This document shows positions 1 through 7,667 of a stretch of 15,157 nt of DNA, in pieces. Below the pieces are notes generated by a model that was given only the letters and a program-made list of their open reading frames with translations, searched no databases and was not told the origin of the DNA. This DNA comes from Gracilaria caudata. Lineage: Eukaryota > Rhodophyta > Florideophyceae > Gracilariales > Gracilariaceae. Where the stretch lies: positions 1 through 15,157 of the forward strand of contig JASCIV010000648.1 in assembly GCA_030374735.1 (NCBI GenBank), in the 5' to 3' direction. Both the position numbers and the translations under genes were made by a program. The stretch's first letter is position 1, and every line of letters begins with the position of its first letter.

Positions 1-140
1 AGGTGGTACGGGGGTGGAGGGGGGTGAGTGTGGGGGAGGTTTTGGTTGAGGGGGGGGGAGGTGGTTCGGGTGAGACGGTTGGAGTATAAGGTGCGGTGAG
101 CGGGGGAGCCGGCAGAGCGAGAGACGCGGGGCGCGCACGC
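1..140. repeat. G-rich low-complexity tract
   Basis: The + strand is dominated by G runs of four to nine bases, most densely in 8-60, with almost no C. Several consecutive runs of four or more G lie within short distances, so the strand could form G-quadruplexes. No open frame here resembles a protein. It may be the edge of a larger repeat or the upstream region of a gene outside the window. Confidence 0.6.
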
Positions 141-498
141 GGGCGATTGGTCTGCGCCGATGCGGCGCGGCGCGTCTTATAAGGTTGGCGCCGCGCAAAT
201 AGCAAAAAAAGCGCAAAAAGGTTATTTTTGGGCGGCGGCGCGGCGCCGCAGCGCGCCGGAAGCGCGCAGGCGCGTTGCGAGCGCGCGCAACGCGCGCGCT
301 GCGGCGCTATGCTGCGCAACCTCGCGTCACGCGCGCGCGGCGTGACGAGCACAGCGAGTGCGCACGCGCACGCGCGGAGGGCTGCGTGTGGCGCGCACGC
401 GGGGGGTGGGGGGGTGTGGTGCGCGACGGAGGCGCGCGTTTTTGCTTCTCGTTCCAACGCGCGACGCTACGGAGGCAGTTGGGGTGGGGGGTTGGGGT

Positions 499-529
499 GC
501 GCGTGTGTGTGCGCGTGTGTGTGTGTTGT
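499..529. repeat. GT/GC alternating purine-pyrimidine tract
   Basis: About 30 bases of nearly uninterrupted alternating G with T or C, a simple repeat of the kind that can adopt Z-DNA. It lies in a region without genes. Confidence 0.75.
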
Positions 530-710
530 GACGGGTGTTGCGCGGTGCGCGTCGGGCGCGCGCCTGGCGCGTCGTACCTTCATGCGCGCCGGCGGGACGC
601 GGCGCTGTTTTCTTCTTTTCTTTTTTTTTGTGAGGGCGAGTGCCGATGGCTTGGCGCGTTGCGCGCGGTGAGATGAGGCGGCGGGCGGTTGGGCGGTGGT
701 GGCGGTGGTG

Positions 711-729
711 GTGCGCGCGCGCGCGCGCG
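711..729. repeat. (GC)n dinucleotide repeat
   Basis: A run of alternating G and C about 18 bases long, the longest pure GC repeat in the window. A shorter one follows the MCTS1 stop codon at 1784-1796. Such tracts favour Z-DNA. Confidence 0.8.
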
Positions 730-833
730 GGACGTACACTGCACTGGCGCGTTTGTGCGTTAGCCGGCGGCGCGCGCGGCTAAGAATAGACGAGAGCTGG
801 CAGGCAGAAGCTGTGAATCAACGGCGCGCCGTG

Positions 834-858
834 TGTGAAACGCTTTTTGCGTTTCACA
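834..858. other. Perfect 10-bp inverted repeat with T5 loop
   Basis: The arm at 834-843 (TGTGAAACGC) is exactly complementary to 849-858, separated by five T residues. It lies about 400 bp upstream of the MCTS1 start. It could be a protein-binding dyad, an RNA hairpin in a leader, or chance; nothing around it decides. Confidence 0.5.
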
Positions 859-1233
859 ATTATGAGCGCTTTTGGCCATTTTTGGCGGCTTGCGTGGCGC
901 GCGGCTGCAAACTTTCATTACTGTACGCTTTTTTGCGCGAGTTTTACGCGACGATTTGTCGTCGTTGTGTTTTTTTCTTTGTTTTTTTGCGCGCTGCGAT
1001 CCGCGCACTTTTTCCAATTTTGTTCGTTAATTTATTTTATTTTTTTCAAAAATTCGGCCGACGCTAAAGCACGCCTCTGTTTTGGCGCATAACGCCGCAC
1101 AATGAATGATGCGCGCCGCGTTTGGCGCCACCGCCGCCCGCCGCCGCCCGCCGCCGCCGCCGCCAGCTCGCAGAGCGTCGTCGCCCGCGCCCGCCTTGCG
1201 CCGCGCGCCCCGCCCGCCCGCCGCGAGCCCGTC

Positions 1234-1782
1234 ATGTTCAAACGTTTCTCGTCGGACAGCGTGTCCGGCCAGTCGGCCATGAAGTCCTCCCAGCAGCGCG
1301 CCGCGCGCGCCGCCATCATCGATCAGATGCCCGCCATCGTACCATACATCGACGACTTCTTCCCCAAGAAGGAGAAGACCATTCTAGTCAAATGCGCCGC
1401 GCACGTCTCCGTACTCTGTTCCGCCGGCGCGCAGCCCATGTTCTTCCACACGCGCAACGGGCAGTATCTACCCACACTGCGCACGTTGCACCGCTACCCG
1501 TTGTTGCTACCGTCGCTGCGCGTGGATCGCGGCGCCATCAAACACGTCATCAACGGCGCGGACATCATGGTGCCGGGCTTGCGCTCGGAGCGCGCGGCCA
1601 TTGAGAGCGACGTGCAGCAGGGCTGCGCGGTGGCCATCTTCGCGGACGGCAAGCAACACGCCATTGCGGTGGGCATTGCGCGCATGTCATCCGAGCAGAT
1701 GCGCGCGTCGCACAAGGGCATTGCGGTGGAGAACCTGCACTACGTTTCGGACGCGCTGTGGAAGTGCACGCAGCTGTCGTAG
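1234..1782 (+). CDS. MCTS1: MCTS1/Tma20-like translation re-initiation factor (PUA domain)
   Basis: The 182-residue product matches MCTS1 (human 181 aa) along its length. Visible signatures are the MFKRF start, the basic PKKEK stretch at about 45-49, the LPTLRTLHRYP block (79-89), and the PUA-domain core VDRGAIKHVINGADIMVPGL (97-116). These are followed by FADGKQHAIAVG (136-147) and the KGIAVENLHYVSDALW end (161-176). MCTS1 pairs with DENR to remove deacylated tRNA and recycle 40S subunits or re-initiate after short ORFs in the cytoplasm. I chose the ATG at 1234 because family members begin MFK(K/R)F. The frame stays open upstream to an ATG at 1102, but those 44 residues are Pro/Ala/Arg-rich and resemble nothing in the family, so they are probably 5' UTR. 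The stop is 199 bp from the convergent SET gene's stop. Confidence 0.95.
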   Translation: MFKRFSSDSVSGQSAMKSSQQRAARAAIIDQMPAIVPYIDDFFPKKEKTILVKCAAHVSVLCSAGAQPMFFHTRNGQYLPTLRTLHRYPLLLPSLRVDRGAIKHVINGADIMVPGLRSERAAIESDVQQGCAVAIFADGKQHAIAVGIARMSSEQMRASHKGIAVENLHYVSDALWKCTQLS

Positions 1783-1981
1783 CGCGCGCGCGCGTTTTCG
1801 TTTTGGTGTGCTGTTGGGTTGGTGCGTCTCTCGCAAGCCCGCGCCGCCGTTCTCTCTGTAAACACAGCTGCAGTTGTTCACGTTTTACCTTTGGTAGTAC
1901 ATCATGTCAAAAAAGCTGTCACCAAACTGCGTTTGTCCATCACAACGCCGCGCCCGTCCCGCACGTGAGCGATAAAACTCG
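1783..1981. other. Convergent intergenic spacer (MCTS1 / SET gene 3' ends)
   Basis: This 199-bp spacer between two stop codons on opposite strands should hold both 3' UTRs. It begins with a GC-alternating run at 1784-1796. I see no clear polyadenylation hexamer or RNA gene. Confidence 0.5.
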
Positions 1982-2890
1982 CTAAAACAGCGCTCCGCGC
2001 GACGACGAGTGCCACCGCCGCTCGCTAATGCGCGGCTCCGGGTCGCTATACCACTCCGGCAGCGTCACGTTCGGGTTGAAGCGATAGTTAAACAGCACCT
2101 CCTCGTCGTGTTCAATGTCGCGCAACGCCACCAGCGCCACCGTGCGCAGCACGTCGTCGCCCTGTTTGGTGAACATCTCCACGCCCTCCACGCGCTGTCT
2201 CATCGCCAGATCCGCCCACGCGCCAAACACGCGCGCGCCCGAGCGCATCGCGCGTCGCACCGGCATCAGGTGGCGCAGGTGCGCTGGCAACGCGCCGCTG
2301 CGCACGTCCAGCAGGAATTGCAGCGCGTTGGGCGTGCCGTGGTTCGCGTAGTGCGCGGTGCCAAACGGATGGTACAGTTGTTTTCGCTGCTTTTCATCAA
2401 ACGTCACATTGATGCTTATTTCATGCGACGAGTCGATCACCACCCCGTCGTAGCGCGCAATGGCCAGATCCGAAAGCTGCTGCGGCAGCTCACTGGGCTG
2501 ATAAAACACGCCCGGAAACAGCGCCAGCACGCACCCGGCGCCTGCGCGTCCGCTCACGAACAGTCCGTTGCCCGCGTCCGCCGCCACGCGCGAGCGCGCA
2601 ATCACGGGCGCGTAGCCCAGCTTGGCGCGCACCACGCGCTCGATGGGCGTGTCCGAGCGGTCGAGCAACGCGCCGTGCGTGGCGCCCAGCACGCGCCGCA
2701 ACTGCGCGCCGAGATGCGCGTCCAGCGCGCGCGCCTGCTGGCGCGCGGCGGCGTGTTGTAGCGACTTGTCGGCGAGCAGCGCGCACAGACGTTGGCTGTC
2801 GAGCTGCAGCTGCAGCGCGCGCCCGGTGCGCGGCGGCGCGTCGGTTGGCGCGCCGAGCGCGCGCACGCGGCGCAGCAGCCGTTGCAACAT
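1982..2890 (-). CDS. SETD9-like SET-domain protein
   Basis: The 302-residue protein has a SET domain in its C-terminal two thirds and is close in length to animal SETD9 (about 299 aa). The SET-N part is GNGLFVSGRAGAGCVLALFPG (107-127), followed by YDGVVID (147-153), which is characteristic of the SETD9 group. The AdoMet/knot motif appears as YANHGTPN (181-188), keeping the Asn-His and the second Asn of the usual NHxxxPN. The end is VALVALRDIEHDEEVLFNYR (251-270), where Tyr269 sits at the catalytic tyrosine position. There is no cysteine-rich pre-SET or post-SET module. The N-terminal 100 residues are Arg/Ala/Gln-rich and probably helical. The family's substrate is poorly known, so methyltransferase activity is inferred. 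It is transcribed away from the FHA gene across 267 bp. Confidence 0.85.
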   Translation of the reverse strand: MLQRLLRRVRALGAPTDAPPRTGRALQLQLDSQRLCALLADKSLQHAAARQQARALDAHLGAQLRRVLGATHGALLDRSDTPIERVVRAKLGYAPVIARSRVAADAGNGLFVSGRAGAGCVLALFPGVFYQPSELPQQLSDLAIARYDGVVIDSSHEISINVTFDEKQRKQLYHPFGTAHYANHGTPNALQFLLDVRSGALPAHLRHLMPVRRAMRSGARVFGAWADLAMRQRVEGVEMFTKQGDDVLRTVALVALRDIEHDEEVLFNYRFNPNVTLPEWYSDPEPRISERRWHSSSRGALF

Positions 2891-3157
2891 GGCGGCGTGC
2901 GGCGCGTGCAGTGCCAGTCCGCTCTCGGCTGCTCCGTTCTGCAGAACAGCAGATCGCGGAGAACAGCAGCAGCAGCAATTCTCGCGGTCAAAACCATGAA
3001 AATAAACAAAAATCTGCCATCATGACCGCACGCAGCTTCGGAAACAACATCGCCGCCCTTGTTGTGTGCCTTTTCCTTCGCTCAGTCCAACTCCGCGAGT
3101 TGATCCAAATCCCACACCCCCCGTTTCGCAGCTTCACCTGCGCAGCTCGCTTCGCAC
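2891..3157. promoter_or_regulatory. Shared upstream region between divergent SET and FHA genes
   Basis: The 267 bp between the two start codons must hold both promoters, possibly bidirectional. It includes an AT-rich patch at 2994-3018 and CAG-type triplets at 2951-2980. The last 60 bases before the FHA start are pyrimidine-rich, as in a 5' leader. No standard TATA box is obvious. Confidence 0.45.
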
Positions 3158-4402
3158 ATGTCCGTGCTACCCACGCAGATGGGTCTACCCGTCTGCCTTG
3201 TGCCTTCCAAGCTCAAATACAAGCCCAACAACGACGCCCTCGCGGAGCCTTCAAAGATCCACGGCTTTCAGGAAATACGCCACAGGACCAAGGAAACCGT
3301 CGGCTGGATCAAGTTCATGCACCCCATCCCGTTCCTGCTTTTCGGCCGCGACCTAGGCGCCTCTCATGTCTTCGTGGGCCACCCCACAGTGTCGCCTCAG
3401 CACGCCGTGGCCTTTTGGGACCGCGTTTCCGGCTTGTGCATGATTCAGGACCTGGAATCCGAGCACGGCACCTTTCTAAACGACAACACAGTGTCGCATC
3501 TGGAGCCCGCTTTTATCAAACCCAAAGACGTCATTCGCTTCGGAACCTCCGCTCACCATTTCATCTTTGACTACCTTCCTTTAGAGTACCGTGACGAGGA
3601 GCCCCCGAGTGCGCAGCCCCCTTCCATGGACGCACGCACAGAAGCGTCCAATCTTCCGCCGCCGCCGCTGCCGCCGCCGCGAAGATTGTCAAACGACTCA
3701 CCATCGCAAAGAGCCTCCGGCGCCTTTTCTCGCTCCCCGCCGCGCTCCGACGCCATGGATCGGCCCAGCGCGCGCGCATTCAGGATGATGGGACCGCCGC
3801 GTAGAAGCACCCCGCTGGGTGGACCACGCGTTCCTGCGTCAGAGCCTGACTTCATGAGACCAGATGAGCCCGACTATGACCGCGAGCGTGCCATGGACAA
3901 TCGTTGGAATGACAGACCAATCGCAGCTGGCGAGCCAATGGATGATGGTCGTCGAAGGATGCCGCCTCCAAATTCAGGTCGTTATCCTTCGCGACGCGGT
4001 CGTAATAGTCCGCCGCCTAGGCCTAGAGATGATAGGTTCGACGATCGAATGCCACCGCCCATGCGTGACCCGCGTGACTTTGACAGGCGACCTCCACCGC
4101 CTGATGAGTTCATGGATGGTCCTCCGCCGCCGCATATGCCGCGCCGGTTCGGACCACCGGATGGTCACCCTGATGATTTCAGACCGCCGCACGATGGCGA
4201 TTATGACAGGCATGCGCCGCCGCCAATGAGGGAGTTTGACGATAGGGGCCCTCCCCCTCCCCCATCTTACCGTGGCAGAGGTGGTAGGGATTACGAGTAT
4301 GAAAGACATCGCGATGATTATCGTCCGAGGGGCGGTGGTGGACGAGGTGGGTACGACGGCAGAGGTCAAAGACATCGTCCCCGACAGGATGATGGCTACT
4401 GA
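3158..4402 (+). CDS. NIPP1/SNIP1-type FHA-domain protein with disordered Pro/Asp/Arg tail and RGG box
   Basis: The 414-residue protein has one forkhead-associated domain at about 59-138. It has FGR (62-64), the S-x-x-H phosphothreonine-binding pair (Ser79, His82), DLESEHGTFLND (98-109) and KDVIRFGTSAHHFIF (123-137). The DLxSxHGTF form, with His where many FHA domains have Asn, is typical of NIPP1 (PPP1R8) and SNIP1/DAWDLE relatives, which act in the nucleus in splicing, small-RNA processing or PP1 regulation. Residues 150-414 are predicted disordered: proline runs alternate with DR, RD and DD pairs, and the protein ends in an RGG-type segment (about 375-414), suggesting RNA binding. I see no clear RVxF PP1-docking site. 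The precise subfamily and phosphopeptide partner are not resolved. The start at 3158 is the first ATG in frame with the domain. Confidence 0.85.
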   Translation: MSVLPTQMGLPVCLVPSKLKYKPNNDALAEPSKIHGFQEIRHRTKETVGWIKFMHPIPFLLFGRDLGASHVFVGHPTVSPQHAVAFWDRVSGLCMIQDLESEHGTFLNDNTVSHLEPAFIKPKDVIRFGTSAHHFIFDYLPLEYRDEEPPSAQPPSMDARTEASNLPPPPLPPPRRLSNDSPSQRASGAFSRSPPRSDAMDRPSARAFRMMGPPRRSTPLGGPRVPASEPDFMRPDEPDYDRERAMDNRWNDRPIAAGEPMDDGRRRMPPPNSGRYPSRRGRNSPPPRPRDDRFDDRMPPPMRDPRDFDRRPPPPDEFMDGPPPPHMPRRFGPPDGHPDDFRPPHDGDYDRHAPPPMREFDDRGPPPPPSYRGRGGRDYEYERHRDDYRPRGGGGRGGYDGRGQRHRPRQDDGY

Positions 4403-5586
4403 AGCAGTGCAAGGGTATGAGGGACAACTGGTAGCGTTTTTTTTTTTCTTATTCTCTAATGCTGCCGTTCGTTACAAACGAGTTGTTTTCAGAGAATGTG
4501 TAAACACATATCCAACGCTTTGTTGTATTACAAGGGTACACTGTCCTCTATCAAACGCTTCTCGCGAGCATTTTCTACTCTCGAGCGTTAATAATTCCCT
4601 TTTAACCTTTTTGTGCGTTACCCATTAGTAGGAGATACATGCTCTCAGCGAATGGGCGGATGGAATAGAAGTCCAAGGTTTAAGTAAGGTGAAGGGCTTT
4701 GAACAGGGTTATATTTTTGCAACAAAATGTTTTTTTTACCTTAGTGCTAGCGAGATTGTTTATAAACGAGAGAAAAGCGGCTCATGTAACACCAGAAGGG
4801 GACGTATGCGAAAGTTACGCTGACCTTGAAATGGAATGGAAGAAAATGAGGAAACGACAGGCAAAGTCGTCCTTCGTGACAATCAACGACATGAGGTCTG
4901 GGTGCAAGTCCCTAACACATTATACTACCCATAAAGCGGCTCAGTGTGAAGAGATGTCCCAAAGAAAAACTCCTGCAATTTGCTACAGAGCGTACAACAG
5001 CGCAATGAAACAGCGCAATGCACTGAAGATGCAGTATTTATGAACGGACTTGGTTGACCGGGGGATGTCAAAAGTGGACGAAAGAAACAAAAACTGCCAA
5101 CCTCGTGGATACAACCTCGAATGGAAGCACTTGTCAACTCGTACGACACAGGACAGGGCGCGAGAACAAGCTAAAAAGAAAGAAACAAAAACTGCCAACC
5201 TCGTGGATACAACCCCGAATTGGAAGCACTTCCCAACTTGTACGACAGGGCGCGAGAACAAACAAAGGAAGTCCCTATCTCGTTCAGATGTTCAACCTTT
5301 TGCCTCTTCTGACCGCGTTCTGAATCTGTCTCACGTGCGACTCAACATTTGCATGCGAAGCTCACACTCGTTACGGTGAACGAATGATTTCGCGTGAGGT
5401 ACGAACGGCACAACACACAATGCATGACTTCTCCTTGTGTAGGTGTCAAAGATAAGAGACATTCTGCGGCAACGAACAATAACAAAAACAACAGGAACGA
5501 CAGCAAAACAAAAGCTTGAGTGAGTTTGTGCTTTACGAAGTGAAACGCCTGCAATATACAATTAGGAGCGGGCTTCGGTTTGACAG
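4403..5586. other. AT-richer intergenic region with tandem duplication, no gene seen
   Basis: These 1.18 kb separate the FHA gene's end from the heme oxygenase stop, and composition drops sharply in GC compared with the flanks. It contains a T run (about 4437-4449) just after the FHA gene, probably in its 3' UTR, and a 98-bp tandem duplication at 5081-5268. Open frames here lack ATG starts or recognisable domains (for example 4699-5043 opens with TTG). I found no tRNA T-arm signature on either strand. Confidence 0.55.
5081..5268. repeat. Two-copy tandem repeat, period 98 bp
   Basis: Copy A (5081-5178) and copy B (5179 to about 5268) share the opening AAAGAAACAAAAACTGCCAA and continue with few differences. 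They share GTGGATACAACC, GGAAGCACTT, GTACGACA and GGGCGCGAGAACAA; copy B has a short deletion. Since 98 is not a multiple of three, the two copies would be read in different frames, which argues against coding. The divergence suggests a single, not very recent, duplication. Confidence 0.85.
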
Positions 5587-6402
5587 CTACGCCGCCTTCG
5601 CCAAATTCTGCAGCACGGTGCCGGAATAACCAAAGGCAAGTCCCGTTTCCTTGAGACATTCGTCCTTCACCTCTCTCGACCACTCGCTCGCGACTTGGTC
5701 AATGATGACGCGCACGCTGTTAAGAAGCTGTTTGACGTCCGACTCCCACTTGTAAAACTCAAACTGGTGACCGCCAAACAACCGATCCTGCATGAGACGC
5801 CCAATCATTCTACCTCCCGCCGAGTGAGCAAAATAATAATTGTACCAATGACACAACACGCTTTCCGGTTTCTCCTTGATCAAGTCACGCAGGTACACCA
5901 CATATCTGGTAGCGGCAACAGTGGGCTCAGGCGTTTCAACGCCAAGGTCGTTCAAATACGCAATATCCCTTTCCAGCGCATCCAATCTCTCCAAGCCCGT
6001 ATCCGCAAAACTGGAAAACATAGGATGCGACGGATGATCCTTCACAGCAAGTTCGTTCTCAAAGTACTGATACACGGCGCGACTATCGACGAGGAACTGC
6101 ATAAAGTCGGGCTTGGACGGCGCCCAGGCGTCGATGGGAAGCGCTGAGGCCTCTTGCTCTCCCTCCCTGGGGGCCTGGTCCTTGGTGTGGAGTCGCATGG
6201 CGACGAAGCGCATCTCCTCGACGAAGCCCTTGTGCTCGCCGGGTCGGCGGCGCTGCGTGGGCGCGCTGGACGCGGGCGCGCTCATGCGCGGGGCAGCGCG
6301 GGCAGCGACATGTGGCGTGGGGCGGGCGCGGTGGCACAGCACGCGCGACGGGCGCGCGAGGGCGGGCAGGGCGACGGGGGTGAGGAAGGCTGCGGCGGTC
6401 AT
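5587..6402 (-). CDS. HO1: Plastid heme oxygenase (HO1/HY1 type)
   Basis: The 271-residue product opens heme to biliverdin IXalpha, CO and iron, probably with ferredoxin in the plastid, feeding phycobilin or phytochromobilin synthesis. The enzyme core begins at FVEEMRFVAMRLHTKDQA (60-77), with His72 as the expected heme-ligating proximal histidine. The distal-helix block is YFAHSAGGRMIG (190-201), followed by FEFYKWESDVKQLLNSVR (214-231). The end, CLKETGLAFGYSGTVLQNL (249-267), matches plant HY1. Residues 1-55 are rich in Ala, Pro, Ser and Arg with few acidic residues, as in a transit peptide, and contain Phe6. I chose the ATG at 6402; an in-frame ATG at 6546 would add 48 mostly Leu/Pro residues. 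The region coding for residues 1-95 is far more GC-rich than the rest. It is divergent from the RING gene. Confidence 0.96.
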   Translation of the reverse strand: MTAAAFLTPVALPALARPSRVLCHRARPTPHVAARAAPRMSAPASSAPTQRRRPGEHKGFVEEMRFVAMRLHTKDQAPREGEQEASALPIDAWAPSKPDFMQFLVDSRAVYQYFENELAVKDHPSHPMFSSFADTGLERLDALERDIAYLNDLGVETPEPTVAATRYVVYLRDLIKEKPESVLCHWYNYYFAHSAGGRMIGRLMQDRLFGGHQFEFYKWESDVKQLLNSVRVIIDQVASEWSREVKDECLKETGLAFGYSGTVLQNLAKAA

Positions 6403-6779
6403 GGTGGGGCGAGTGAAGAGAAACGGGAGCAGGAGCGGGAGCAGGAGCAAGAACAGGAGCGAGAGCAGAAGCAGGATCGGGGACGGAAGCGGGGGTGTTT
6501 TGGTGCACAAGGGTAAAACCGTATCCAAGATACCTGAGAGTATCATAGGAGATTCTTCAGATATGGCGGCGCGGGAGCTCTTGCAGGATCTGAGTCAGGT
6601 CTTCTGCTTCGGAAGCGCGCACGTGGCCACGGCGCTGCGCGGCTGACAGAGGGGTGGGTGGCAAGCTCGCGTGCTTACAGCGGGCAGCGCTGCGCTTAGT
6701 ACTAACACTACGCGCGGTGCGCGGTGCGGCACGCGGCGCAAACGCCACGCCTCGTCTCGCCGCGGCGCGACGGAGCCAC
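6403..6779. promoter_or_regulatory. Shared upstream region between divergent heme oxygenase and RING genes
   Basis: These 377 bp lie between two start codons pointing outward. On the heme oxygenase side, 6418-6495 is a purine-rich (GAGCAG-like) imperfect repeat. It is read as a pyrimidine-rich leader in the heme oxygenase transcript, or as a Leu/Pro-rich extension if translation begins at 6546. An AT-richer patch at 6520-6565 is a reasonable position for core promoter elements. No exact TATA box is recognised. Confidence 0.45.
6418..6495. repeat. Imperfect GAGCAG/GAGCGG hexamer repeat
   Basis: The + strand reads as repeated GGGAGC, AGGAGC and AGAGCA units with scattered substitutions. It is a decayed purine-rich microsatellite immediately 5' of the heme oxygenase start codon. 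Confidence 0.7.
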
Positions 6780-7340
6780 ATGAGCCGCTCCGCTCCGCGC
6801 CGCCGCGCGCCGCTATGGGAGCGTCTGCTGCCGCAGGCCACGCCCTCCACGCTCTCAGCCGCGCTGCCGCTGCTGGCCGCGCCGCTGGCCACCATGGGCA
6901 TGGCCGCCGTGTCCTCCGCGCCCGACCTGTGCGCGTTGGAGCCGCCGCCGCCCTCGCGTTCGTTTGTGTTCGGCTCGTCGCTACGCGCGTGCGCCATCTG
7001 TCTGGAGGAGTATCTTCCCGGTGATCGGCTGCGCATGCTAGAGCCCTGCGCGCACTGCTTCCACCAGGGTTGTATCGACCGCTGGTTGCGCGTGTCCGAG
7101 TGCGCGCGGCGTGACGCGCGCGTGTGTCCCGTGTGTAACGTTGCGTTGGTGGCGCCGTTTCATCATGATCGTGAGCTTGCGGACGCGCGCGACGAGCAGC
7201 TTAACCGTCGTCCGCCGTGGCCCACCGTGCAGTTGATCGACCTCAGTCCGCATCAGAGCTGGGTGGAGTGGTTCACAGACCTGCTCAAGCTGTACTACCC
7301 ACACAGCAACTCGCGCTCCTCCACCGCTTCATCGCCCTGA
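6780..7340 (+). CDS. RING-H2 finger protein (probable E3 ubiquitin ligase)
   Basis: The 186-residue protein carries one RING-H2 finger with all eight zinc ligands: Cys71, Cys74, Cys90, His92, His95, Cys98, Cys116 and Cys119. The spacing C-x2-C, C-x-H-x2-H-x2-C and C-x2-C is standard, with a somewhat long 17-residue loop before the last pair. CAICLEEY and the Pro in CPVC fit E2 contact surfaces, so E3 ligase activity is expected from the family. The N-terminal 60 residues are Ala/Pro/Arg-rich without a clear transmembrane helix. The C-terminus holds an acidic patch, then an aromatic amphipathic stretch (VEWFTDLLKLYY). The frame is open upstream, but the next candidate start, at 6654, is a GTG, so I chose the ATG at 6780. 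Substrate unknown. Confidence 0.85.
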   Translation: MSRSAPRRRAPLWERLLPQATPSTLSAALPLLAAPLATMGMAAVSSAPDLCALEPPPPSRSFVFGSSLRACAICLEEYLPGDRLRMLEPCAHCFHQGCIDRWLRVSECARRDARVCPVCNVALVAPFHHDRELADARDEQLNRRPPWPTVQLIDLSPHQSWVEWFTDLLKLYYPHSNSRSSTASSP

Positions 7341-7667
7341 ACCGCCGACTTCCTCTATCTCTCGCTCTCTCGCTCTCTCTCTCTCGCTCTCTCTATCTAT
7401 CTTTCTCGCTTGCATGCTTTCAGCTGCAGCCCCCCCCCCGGAATGAATAGACGCTGCGCGCTGCATCATGCTATGCAAATAATATCTCTTCCACCTGTCG
7501 AACCAGGATCGCCCAGTACACTACGCTGTCTGTAATAAAAACAAAAAAAAACGAGAGAAAAAAAAAAACGCCACTCTGCGCCTCTGCGTGCACATTCCGC
7601 ATCGCGCGCTCTTTGCCTCCCACACCCCCCCGACTCGCGCGCAGATCGTCACCTTCTTCATTCAAAC
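7341..7667. other. Intergenic region with CT microsatellite and homopolymer runs
   Basis: The spacer between the RING stop and the actin-like gene's start contains a CT-rich repeat (about 7351-7411), a nine-C run near 7431-7439 and A-rich runs at about 7536-7569. It ends with a pyrimidine-rich leader (about 7600-7665). It should contain the RING 3' UTR and the promoter of the downstream gene. No RNA gene is seen. Confidence 0.6.
7351..7411. repeat. CT/CTCG microsatellite
   Basis: About 60 bases of repeated CTCT and CTCG units, nearly pure pyrimidine with interspersed G, starting some 10 bases after the RING stop codon and likely in its 3' UTR. Confidence 0.8.

Larger units (their letters stand above)
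141..1101. other. GC-alternating intergenic region, no gene seen
   Basis: This stretch before MCTS1 is dense in GCGC steps up to about 780, then turns AT-rich with T runs at about 960-1050. Open frames exist on both strands, but they translate to Ala/Arg-rich or Phe-rich low-complexity sequence with no recognisable domain, as expected by chance in such skewed DNA. It contains alternating purine-pyrimidine tracts (499-529 and 711-729) and a perfect hairpin (834-858). The AT-rich end probably holds the MCTS1 promoter. Confidence 0.6.

Noticed and set aside
1102..1233. N-terminal extension of MCTS1 from an upstream ATG
   Set aside because: The 44 added residues are Pro/Ala/Arg-rich, arise from a CCG-type repeat, and are absent from the family, whose members begin MFK(K/R)F.
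2009..2761. 250-codon open frame on the + strand opposite the SET gene
   Set aside because: Its translation is His/Arg/Ala/Val-rich without a domain and lies wholly antisense to a protein with clear SET motifs; long antisense frames are expected in GCGC-dense DNA.
4699..5043. 114-codon + strand frame in the AT-rich spacer
   Set aside because: It opens with TTG rather than ATG, shows no domain, and runs up to the non-coding tandem repeat; best explained as chance.
6113..6646. 177-codon + strand frame opposite heme oxygenase
   Set aside because: Its GSRSGSRSKNRSESRSR-like segment comes from the purine-rich hexamer repeat; the opposite strand encodes an unmistakable enzyme.
6654..6779. Upstream extension of the RING protein
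   Set aside because: The codon at 6654 is GTG, and the added sequence is Ala/Arg-rich with no feature; the ATG at 6780 is preferred.
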